The notes under the pieces: model-generated | Database searches by the model: none | The model's input: only the letters and a program-made list of their open reading frames with translations | What the model was told of the DNA's origin: nothing | Assembly: GCA_017399625.1 (NCBI GenBank) | Contig: JAFQBT010000027.1 | Location: 1-36,265, forward strand | Length of the DNA: 36,265 nt | Source: Oscillospiraceae bacterium | GTDB lineage: Bacteria > Bacillota > Clostridia > Oscillospirales > Ruminococcaceae | Direction: 5' to 3' | Made by a program: the position numbers and the translations under genes | Part shown: in pieces, positions 30,159 to 36,265 of the stretch | Position numbering within the stretch: the first letter of the stretch is position 1 | Layout: each line of letters begins with the position of its first letter

Positions 30159-30912
30159 AATCTTTTGTGATAATCGCAACCGGGCAATGGTCGCTTCCGT
30201 AATATTGAGGAAGGATAAGGCTGTCCTCCAGCTTTTCCGCAAAACGTTCGGAACAGATGAAATAATCGATTCTCCATCCCGCGTTCTTTTCCCTTGCGTG
30301 GAACATATAGCTCCACCAGGAATAGGAATCGCCTTTTTCCGGATAAAGATAACGGAAAGTATCCGCAAAACCCGCTCCGAGGAGCTCGGTCATTTTCGAA
30401 CGTTCCTCATCAGTAAAACCGGCGTTGCCCCGGTTTGTTTTATAGTTCTTAAGGTCGATTTCCTCATGCGCAACATTCATATCGCCGCAGATTATAACCG
30501 GCTTATGCTTATCGAGGGAACTTACGTATTCCCGGAAGCAATCCTCCCAGTCCATGCGGTATTCAAGCCGCTCAAGGTCGCGTCTTGCGTTGGGAACATA
30601 GACGTCAACAAGATAGAAATCCGGGTATTCAAGGGTGATGACCCTTCCCTCGTGGTCGTGGCGTTCAACGTCGATTCCGTAATTTACGGAAAGGGGTTCG
30701 TGCTTCGTAAAAATCGCCGTTCCGGAATATCCTTTTTTCTCCGCACTGTTCCAGAACTGATAATATCCCGGAAGCTCAAGGGAAATCTGGTCCGGCTGGA
30801 GCTTTGTTTCCTGAAGGCAGAAGAAATCCGCGTCCATTTCATTGAATGAATCCATAAAGCCTTTGCCCATGCAGGCACGAAGTCCGTTTACGTTCCAGGA
30901 TACGAATTTCAT
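30157..30912 (-). CDS. xth: Exodeoxyribonuclease III (AP endonuclease)
   Basis: A 251-residue Mg-dependent AP endonuclease and 3'-5' exonuclease for base-excision repair. The family motifs are in order: SWNVNGLRA, FFCLQETKLQ with the metal-binding glutamate, VDVYVPNARRD, ICGDMNVAHEEID, WWSYMFHAREKNAGWRIDYF and the C-terminal YYGSDHCPVAI with the catalytic Asp-His. Residues and length are those of the ExoA type of Gram-positives. AAGGAG lies about nine bases before the ATG. It follows the DUF1846 gene by 14 bases, so both may be one transcript. Confidence 0.96.
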   Translation of the reverse strand: MKFVSWNVNGLRACMGKGFMDSFNEMDADFFCLQETKLQPDQISLELPGYYQFWNSAEKKGYSGTAIFTKHEPLSVNYGIDVERHDHEGRVITLEYPDFYLVDVYVPNARRDLERLEYRMDWEDCFREYVSSLDKHKPVIICGDMNVAHEEIDLKNYKTNRGNAGFTDEERSKMTELLGAGFADTFRYLYPEKGDSYSWWSYMFHAREKNAGWRIDYFICSERFAEKLEDSLILPQYYGSDHCPVAIITKD

Positions 30913-30926
30913 TAAAACACTCCTTT

Positions 30927-32411
30927 TTATGCGTGATAAAGTTTTTTGTTGCGGTATTTTGGTTCGCAGGTAAGGTTAAGACCAAGCTTTTTGAAGGTCT
31001 GGGTATCGACCTGAGAAAGAATTACGGTGGAATGGCATTCGCATCCCCGGAGTTCATCAAGGCAGGCAAGGGCTTTTGCCGCATCCGGATTCTTCGGCGC
31101 GCTTACCGCAAGAGCAAGAAGAGTTTCGTCAAGATGGAGCCTTGCATTGTTGTGACCAAGGTGCTTTTTCTTGAGCTCCTCAACCGGGTTCATAACAAGC
31201 GGGTCGATGATATCTATCGAATCGTCGATTCCGGCAATTTCCTTGAGGGCATTGAGAAGCATTGCTGCGGAAGAACCGAGAAGGGAGCTTGTTTTTCCGA
31301 CGATTATTTTTCCGTTTTTAAGTTCAATTGCGGTTGCGGGCATTTCGGTTTCCTCCGCTTTATCAAGAGCGGCAGCAACAACCGGTCTGTCCTCCGGACC
31401 GATTTCAAGGCGCTCCATAAGGAGCTCGATGCGGAGCATGGGGTTTTCGTCGCATTTTCCCTGGCGGTATTCGCAGGCTGCTTCATAGAAGCGGCGGATG
31501 ATTTCCTGTTTTGCTGCGTCGCAGACCGCTTCGTCATCGCAGATGCAGTTTCCGACCATGTTGACGCCCATATCCGTCGGGGATTTATAGGGACTTTCGC
31601 CGAGGATGGTTTCAAAAATCCTGTTGAGCACCGGGAAAACTTCAATATCACGGTTATAGTTTACGGTCATTTCGCCGTATGCCGCAAGGTGATAATGGTC
31701 GATCATGTTGACATCGTCAAGATCGGCGGTGGCGGCTTCATAAGCAAGGTTTACCGGATGATTAAGGGGCAGGTTCCAGATGGGGAAAGTTTCGAATTTT
31801 GCATATCCGGCTTTTACGCCGCGCTTGTTTTCATGGAAAAGCTGGGAAAGGCAGGTTGCCATTTTTCCGCTTCCGGGACCGGGAGCGGTTACCACAACAA
31901 GGGGTCTTGTGGTTTCGATATAATCGTTGTGTCCGAAGCCTTCGTCGCTTACGACGAAGTTGACGTCCATGGGATATCCTTCGATGGGATAGTGGATATA
32001 GCTCTTTATTCCGAGGGAATCAAGCTTTTTGCGGAATGCATCTGCGGCTCTCTGTCCGGAATACTGGGCGATTAGCACGCTTCCCACATAAAGACCGAGG
32101 GAGGAAAAAGCGTCGATAAGGCGTATTACCTCAAGGTCATAGGTAATTCCAAGGTCGCCGCGGATTTTGTTTTTTTCGATGTCGGTGGCGTTGATAACAA
32201 TGATGATTTCCGCCTGATCCTTCATTTCGCAAAGGAGCTTTACCTTTGAATCGTAAGCAAAACCGGGAAGCACTCTTGAGGCATGGAAATCGTCAAAAAG
32301 TTTTCCGCCGAATTCAAGATAAAGCTTTCCGCCGAATTCTTTGATTCTCTCCTTTATTTTTTCGGACTGCATTTTAAAATATTTTGCGCTGTCAAAACCG
32401 ATTTTCTGCAT
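30927..32411 (-). CDS. DUF1846 domain protein
   Basis: A 494-residue member of the DUF1846 family, which is found in many Firmicutes and structurally known but without a firm function. The typical opening is QKIGFDSAKYFKMQSEKI, then LYLEFGGKLFDDFHASRVLP, TAPGPGSGKMATCLSQLFHE (a glycine-rich nucleotide-type loop), FPIWNLPLNHPVNLAYEAAT and MVGNCICDDEAV. Full length and uninterrupted. AGGGGGA precedes the ATG. Position upstream of exonuclease III is noted but gives no clear functional hint. Its promoter on the minus strand is not resolved (TATAAT near 32438 without a good -35). Confidence 0.92.
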   Translation of the reverse strand: MQKIGFDSAKYFKMQSEKIKERIKEFGGKLYLEFGGKLFDDFHASRVLPGFAYDSKVKLLCEMKDQAEIIIVINATDIEKNKIRGDLGITYDLEVIRLIDAFSSLGLYVGSVLIAQYSGQRAADAFRKKLDSLGIKSYIHYPIEGYPMDVNFVVSDEGFGHNDYIETTRPLVVVTAPGPGSGKMATCLSQLFHENKRGVKAGYAKFETFPIWNLPLNHPVNLAYEAATADLDDVNMIDHYHLAAYGEMTVNYNRDIEVFPVLNRIFETILGESPYKSPTDMGVNMVGNCICDDEAVCDAAKQEIIRRFYEAACEYRQGKCDENPMLRIELLMERLEIGPEDRPVVAAALDKAEETEMPATAIELKNGKIIVGKTSSLLGSSAAMLLNALKEIAGIDDSIDIIDPLVMNPVEELKKKHLGHNNARLHLDETLLALAVSAPKNPDAAKALACLDELRGCECHSTVILSQVDTQTFKKLGLNLTCEPKYRNKKLYHA

Positions 32412-32472
32412 ATTTCCCCCTGTTTGCCCAAATTATATTTTTGAAAAGAATATTAAGTTTATATAAAAAGTG

Positions 32473-32501
32473 GTGACAAAAGCAAACAAATCCGCTATAA
32501 T
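32473..32501 (+). promoter_or_regulatory. Promoter of the lipoprotein gene
   Basis: -35 GTGACA (32473-32478), 17 bases, -10 TATAAT (32496-32501). The leader is about 110 bases and contains two related words, AAACCGTTTTATAAAA and AAAACCGTTATAAAAA, about 57 bases apart. Confidence 0.65.
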
Positions 32502-32616
32502 TACTTTTGTAAACCGTTTTATAAAACATCACCATATAAATATAAACCTATTTGCTTTTTCAGTCAATGAAAAACCGTTATAAAAAGAAACAAAATTTTA
32601 TTTTTGGAGGATAAAA

Positions 32617-33360
32617 ATGGCAAAAAGAATCCTTGCGGCTTTGCTTTCGGCAATAATGCTTCTTTCCTTTTCCGGATGTTCCCCGGCGGAAACCATAAGC
32701 GGATGGCTCGACGAAGCAAGCGCACTTATCCCGAACGACATCGAACTTATAATTTCCCAGATCCTCGGAACCGAAACCGAACAGGAAGCCCACGAAATAA
32801 TTTTTTCCGAAGGCTATGTAAAAATGCTCGAAAACGGAACTTATTTTATTACCTATCTCCTTCCGGACGGAACGGAGGTCCTTCACGGAAGCAACGGAGT
32901 CCGCACCGGTTCGAGCTATCCGGAACCTGCCGAACTTGAAGGCGTTGAACCGGAATATGATGCCGACGGAAACCCCATCGAACAGGAAATCCCCCATGAG
33001 CACATCGTTCTTTTCGAGGGAACCTATTATTATATCGACGATAACCGGGCAAAAATGTTCACCGTAAATCCCGCGGATTATAAAGCCGTTCCCTTCGAAA
33101 TTTCCACCGAGAACATAAAACTCATTTCCGCCGGCGATGAATCCTTCGGCGGAAAAAACTGCCGTTTTGAACGTTACAGCACAAACGAAGGCAACATCAC
33201 CTTCTATTTTGAGAACAGCGTTCTCTTCGGTCTTAAGGTCGAACAGGGCGAAACCGTTGTTATCGAAAACATCACCGCGTTCAATAAATATCTCAACCCT
33301 TCCCTTGTTTCCATGCCGGATTCCTACCAGATTGTCGAACACTGGACCCCGGAAGCATAA
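32617..33360 (+). CDS. Putative lipoprotein, unknown function
   Basis: A 247-residue secreted protein. The N-terminus has a short basic region (MAKR), a hydrophobic core and a lipobox LSFSGC with the lipidated cysteine at position 21. The mature part is acidic and beta-rich with alternating Tyr/Phe (LENGTYFITYLLPDGTEV, IVLFEGTYYYIDDNRAKMF), which resembles small extracytoplasmic outer-leaflet proteins with no named family. I do not recognise it. TTGGAGGAT precedes the ATG, and it has a promoter and terminator of its own. Confidence 0.82.
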   Translation: MAKRILAALLSAIMLLSFSGCSPAETISGWLDEASALIPNDIELIISQILGTETEQEAHEIIFSEGYVKMLENGTYFITYLLPDGTEVLHGSNGVRTGSSYPEPAELEGVEPEYDADGNPIEQEIPHEHIVLFEGTYYYIDDNRAKMFTVNPADYKAVPFEISTENIKLISAGDESFGGKNCRFERYSTNEGNITFYFENSVLFGLKVEQGETVVIENITAFNKYLNPSLVSMPDSYQIVEHWTPEA

Positions 33361-33373
33361 ATAAACCGAATAA

Positions 33374-33408
33374 AATCCGGGCGGCCGCAAAGGCCGCTCT
33401 TTTTTTAT
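33374..33408 (+). terminator. Lipoprotein gene terminator
   Basis: Stem GCGGCC-GCAAA-GGCCGC (33381-33397) followed by a T run. Confidence 0.9.
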
Positions 33409-33667
33409 TTTGCCTTTGGTAAATCAGCCTGGCTTTGACCGAAATACCGTTCTGCAATAAATTTCAACAAAAACGAGTAAAAGGAAGAAAAAATATTCTA
33501 CAAAACTTGTCACCGTAAATTATAAAAAACATCTTGCGGAAAAGAATATATTTATGTATAATATTCTGTTGTAGATATTGCTTTTTTCGCTTGAAAAAAG
33601 ACGAAAAAGGGACTTTTTTACAATAATTCATTAAAAAAGTCTTCATATAGAAAGGATCTGTATTTTT
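33409..33667 (+). promoter_or_regulatory. Leader and promoter of the CofE-like gene
   Basis: -35 TTGCGG (33534-33539), 17 bases, -10 TATAAT (33557-33562). The transcribed leader of about 100 bases holds a perfect nine-base inverted repeat GACTTTTTT / AAAAAAGTC (33611-33619 and 33633-33641) and, before it, an imperfect CTTTTTTCG / CGAAAAAG pair. The second arm ends some nine bases before GAAAGGA, so the leader might influence translation. No gene in 33361-33667. Confidence 0.6.
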
Positions 33668-34861
33668 ATGGCAAACACCAGAAGAGTTGGAACCGTATCC
33701 CGCGGCATTCGCTGCCCCATTTTCCGTCAGGGAGATAACCTTGGCGAAATGGTAACCGCAGCCGTTCTTGAAGCAGCGGAATGCGAAGGATTTGAAATCC
33801 GTGACCGCGACGTAATCGCCGTTACCGAATCCGTTGTTGCAAGAGCCCAGGGCAACTATGCAACCGTTGACGACATTGCGTCAGACGTAAAAGCAAAATT
33901 CGGCGGAGAAACCGTTGGCGTAATCTTCCCGATCCTTTCCAGAAACCGCTTTGCAATCTGCCTTCGCGGAATTGCAAGAGGCTGCAAAAAAGTTGTTCTT
34001 ATGCTTTCCTATCCTTCCGATGAAGTCGGCAACGAACTTGTAAGCCTTGATAAACTTGACGAAGCAGGAATCAACCCCTATTCCGACGTTCTTTCTCTTG
34101 AAAGATACCGCGAGCTTTTCGGCGAAAACAAACACGAGTTCACCGGCGTTGACTACGTTGAATATTACGGAAACCTCGTAAAAGAAGAAGGCGCAGAAGT
34201 CGAAATCGTTTTTGCAAACCAGGCAAAAGCAATCCTTGATTATACCGATTGCGTTCTTACCTGCGATATCCACACCCGCGCAAGAACCAAACGCATCCTC
34301 AAAGCTGCAGGCGCAAAAATCGTCCTCGGTCTTGACGATATTCTTACCGCTCCCATCAGCGGCGGTTATAATGAAAAATACGGCCTTCTCGGTTCCAACA
34401 AAGCAACCGAAAACACCGTAAAACTCTTCCCCCGCGACAGCCAGGCTCTTGTTCTCGATATTCAGAAACGCGTTCTTGAAGCAACCGGAAAACACGTTGA
34501 AGTTATGGTATATGGCGACGGCGCATTCAAAGATCCTCAGGGAAAAATCTGGGAACTTGCAGACCCGGTTGTTTCTCCCTTCCATACCGAAGGTCTTATC
34601 GGCACCCCCAACGAACTCAAACTCAAATATCTTGCCGATAACGATTTCAGCAACCTTTCCGGCGAAGAACTTAAACAGGCAATTTCCGAAAGCATCAAAG
34701 CAAAAGACGCAAACCTTGTCGGCAATATGGCTTCCGAAGGAACAACTCCCCGCCAGCTTACCGACCTTATCGGTTCTCTCTGCGACCTTACCTCCGGTTC
34801 CGGCGATAAGGGCACTCCCGTAATCCTTGTACAGGGTTATTTCGACAACTACACCAACTGA
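33668..34861 (+). CDS. CofE-like (F420-0:L-glutamate ligase family) protein
   Basis: A 397-residue protein of the family annotated as coenzyme F420-0:gamma-glutamyl ligase. The N-terminal RCPIFRQGDNLGEMV and RDRDVIAVTESVVARAQGNY match the family (DVIAVTEKV/SKAEG type). The central part, VIFPILSRNRFAICLRGIAR, and GAKIVLGLDDILTAPISGGYN are conserved in Clostridia-type members. CofE adds glutamates to F420-0 in archaea and actinobacteria, but nothing else of F420 synthesis is seen here and this lineage is not known for F420, so another amide ligation is likely. Start ATG 33668 after GAAAGGA at a long spacing (about 11). Terminator follows. Confidence 0.83.
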   Translation: MANTRRVGTVSRGIRCPIFRQGDNLGEMVTAAVLEAAECEGFEIRDRDVIAVTESVVARAQGNYATVDDIASDVKAKFGGETVGVIFPILSRNRFAICLRGIARGCKKVVLMLSYPSDEVGNELVSLDKLDEAGINPYSDVLSLERYRELFGENKHEFTGVDYVEYYGNLVKEEGAEVEIVFANQAKAILDYTDCVLTCDIHTRARTKRILKAAGAKIVLGLDDILTAPISGGYNEKYGLLGSNKATENTVKLFPRDSQALVLDIQKRVLEATGKHVEVMVYGDGAFKDPQGKIWELADPVVSPFHTEGLIGTPNELKLKYLADNDFSNLSGEELKQAISESIKAKDANLVGNMASEGTTPRQLTDLIGSLCDLTSGSGDKGTPVILVQGYFDNYTN

Positions 34862-34869
34862 TAAAACAA

Positions 34870-34905
34870 GCGAAAAAAGCCTCCCTTGCGGAGGCTTTTT
34901 TGTTT
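34870..34905. terminator. Bidirectional terminator
   Basis: Stem AAAAAAGCCTCC / GGAGGCTTTTTT around CTTGC, between the convergent CofE-like and SpoIID-like genes. Confidence 0.92.
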
Positions 34906-34913
34906 TGCAAAAA

Positions 34914-35930
34914 TCATTTCAATTCATCAAACGCAATTATCTCCGTTCCGGGATAATAGTGCATAAGGATTTCCTCAAAGGTCGCGCCCTCCTTTGCCAT
35001 ATAGTTTGCGCCCACCTGCGAAAGACCGACTCCGTGCCCGTAACCCCGAACGGTGAAGATAAATTCGCCGTTTTTATATTCAGCATCAAAAGCGGAGGAA
35101 CGCAGACCGAAAAGATTCCGTATCCTTTCGCCGGAAAAGGTAGCCGCGCCGATTGTGATGCGGTCAACGTAGCCGGCAGAGGTCATTTCGGCTCCGCTGA
35201 ACCATTCTTCCGGCTTCTTTCCGGAAAGACCCGCTCCGTTCTTATTGAGAATTTCAAGGGCGTTTTCAGCGCTCAGTGATACAGTGCTTTCGTAACCGGG
35301 AGAAAATTTATCCCCGGGGCTTTCGACGGAAACGAGATACGGAACGGCGCCGCTCCATGCGTTTTCGGAACTTTCGGTCCTTCCGCAGGAAATTGCGTGA
35401 TATACCGCAAGAGCGGGTTCGCCGTCATAAACGAGTACGTACCGGAGAGCCTTTTCCGCCGCTTCGGAAATCACCGCCCATTTTTCATCGAATTTTTCTC
35501 CGTATATTTCCCTTGCTTTTTCTTCGGTTATGTAACCGAGCTTCTGCCCCGGCGCGGCGGAAAAATCATAATCCGCGGCAAAATGGATTTTTTGCTGATA
35601 AAGCCCACAGCTGAAAGCGGCAATTCCCTGGGCAACAAGGGCTTCCTGCTCAAAATCTGCGCCCATTTCGGAGGCAATTGCGCCTTTTACGTAATCGGAA
35701 AAACTGACTTTGGAAAGTTCCTCCGTTTCAAGGTCGAAAATCCGGAAAGTTCCTTCTGCGGGTTTTGCCATGGGATTTCCTTCCTGGATTTCGGCTTCTG
35801 AGGATGAATTTTCCGGTGGCGGAGGATTTTCCGCTTCCGGAGGAGTTTCGATTTCCGGCATTGCGGAAAACGGGATAAAAAACATTGCCGCAAGGGCGAT
35901 TGCGATTATTGACGCACGGAATTTTGACAT
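34914..35930 (-). CDS. SpoIID/LytB domain protein
   Basis: A 338-residue exported protein related to SpoIID, the peptidoglycan lytic transglycosylase of engulfment. A signal-anchor helix (about 6-25) is followed by a Pro/Glu linker (ETPPEAENPPPPENSSSEAE). The SpoIID domain follows: SFSDYVKGAIASEMGADFEQ, EALVAQGIAAFSCGLY, YHAISCGRTESSENAW, VPYLVSVESPGD and the hallmark YGHGVGLSQVGANYMA near the C-terminus. The glutamate in SEMG matches the catalytic position of SpoIID. The ATG at 35930 follows AAAGGAAG; a longer frame to 36041 is rejected since it crosses the promoter. It is isolated, not in a spoIIQ or murA context, so a sporulation role is only likely. Confidence 0.9.
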   Translation of the reverse strand: MSKFRASIIAIALAAMFFIPFSAMPEIETPPEAENPPPPENSSSEAEIQEGNPMAKPAEGTFRIFDLETEELSKVSFSDYVKGAIASEMGADFEQEALVAQGIAAFSCGLYQQKIHFAADYDFSAAPGQKLGYITEEKAREIYGEKFDEKWAVISEAAEKALRYVLVYDGEPALAVYHAISCGRTESSENAWSGAVPYLVSVESPGDKFSPGYESTVSLSAENALEILNKNGAGLSGKKPEEWFSGAEMTSAGYVDRITIGAATFSGERIRNLFGLRSSAFDAEYKNGEFIFTVRGYGHGVGLSQVGANYMAKEGATFEEILMHYYPGTEIIAFDELK

Positions 35931-35951
35931 TTTGTTCCACTTCCTTTTTGT

Positions 35952-35980
35952 TTTGTACAAGCCTATGCAAAAGGAAGCAA
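35952..35980 (-). promoter_or_regulatory. Possible promoter of the SpoIID-like gene
   Basis: Minus strand -35 TTGCTT (35975-35980), 17 bases, -10 TACAAA (35952-35957), giving a very short leader. A sporulation sigma factor may be used instead. Confidence 0.4.
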
Positions 35981-36032
35981 AAAAATTCCGGAAAAGCCGG
36001 ATCCCCTTGCGGAACATGCAGAATCTGTCAGG

Positions 36033-36093
36033 GATTATCACTCCTCTGTCACGCCTTTATTCTTATGGGCGTGCCACCTCCTCCTCCGAGGAG
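36033..36093. repeat. Hairpin repeat, copy 5
   Basis: Family order on the plus strand: ACTCCTCTGTC, stem 1 (CACGCC ... GGGCGTG), CCACCTCC, stem 2 (CCTCCTC / GAGGAGG). It shares the design but not the stem bases of the other copies. Confidence 0.7.
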
Positions 36094-36137
36094 GTATTCG
36101 TCCGCCACAAATAGCCGAGTGAAAAATACAAAATCAT

Positions 36138-36265
36138 AACCACCAGCTGAGCTGGTGGTTTGCACAAGCCCTTCAAGGGCATGATACGGCGGCGTCTTAA
36201 GACGCGTCGAAAGGTTAACAGCCGCATCAACATTTTCAGGCCGCCGCTAAAGCGGCCTGTTTTTA
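36138..36265. mobile_element. Hairpin-rich edge, possible IS200/IS605-type end
   Basis: Four hairpins follow in 128 bases: AACCACCAGCT-G-AGCTGGTGGTT (36138-36160), GCCC-TTCAA-GGGC (36168-36180), palindrome GCGTCTTAAGACGC (36192-36205) and AGGCCGC-CGCTAAA-GCGGCCT plus T run (36238-36263). There is no open frame in this stretch. Dense subterminal hairpins before a transposase gene are typical of IS200/IS605 left ends, but the transposase would lie beyond the window, so this is a hypothesis only. The last hairpin is also a plausible terminator. Confidence 0.4.

Overview
This window reads as chromosome from a low-to-moderate GC, anaerobic Clostridia-type Firmicute, probably a gut Oscillospiraceae or Christensenellales relative (inference). 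The reasons are a recA-recX-rimO-pgsA cluster, a holB-ricT-darA cluster like that of Bacillus, a SpoIID-family protein, several small 2[4Fe-4S] ferredoxins, AGGAGG-type ribosome binding sites, TTGACA/TATAAT promoters and a LexA box of Gram-positive type before recA. No phage, plasmid or CRISPR locus is visible. The left edge cuts the 5' end of a 16S rRNA gene and the right edge is a run of hairpins resembling a mobile-element end, so the window may be a whole contig broken at repeats.

Layout. 1-460: 16S 5' end, leader and rRNA promoter (minus). 461-3930: pgsA, rimO, recX, recA (minus), with an SOS box. 4226-4375: an isolated 49-residue Cys-rich microprotein (plus). 4411-6050: a PadR regulator and an unknown membrane protein behind a palindromic operator. 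6112-8689: an ESS-type glutamate symporter homologue and a PlsC-like acyltransferase with a zinc ribbon. 8938-10752: a small membrane protein, rsmI and a TrmN6-like methyltransferase. 10833-13055: an SPFH/band-7 protein, three ferredoxins and a GNAT enzyme. 13169-20784: a CAT-family acetyltransferase, then a long minus-strand run reading comM-like, QueG-like, FemX-like, amino-acid decarboxylase, darA, holB, ricT.

21128-25012 is on the plus strand: flavodoxin-like reductase, phosphoglucomutase, rpmE, a YigZ/IMPACT protein and a YfcE phosphodiesterase. 25047-29722 is the most interesting part. A sugar nucleotidyltransferase and a YgeW-type carbamoyltransferase homologue that lacks both carbamoyl-phosphate motifs are transcribed away from a DUF1538 membrane protein followed by two tandem PII-like genes. 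29780-30117 is a tandem hairpin-repeat array. 30157-32411: exonuclease III and a DUF1846 protein. 32617-34861: an unknown lipoprotein and a CofE-like (F420 ligase family) protein. 34914-35930: SpoIID-like protein.

Two genome-scale patterns stand out. A hairpin repeat family at five loci keeps its two-stem design while the stem sequences change in a compensatory way. The word TGAGCAC, usually followed by C or G, occurs about 23 times on both strands, far above chance, and forms the arms of two terminators.
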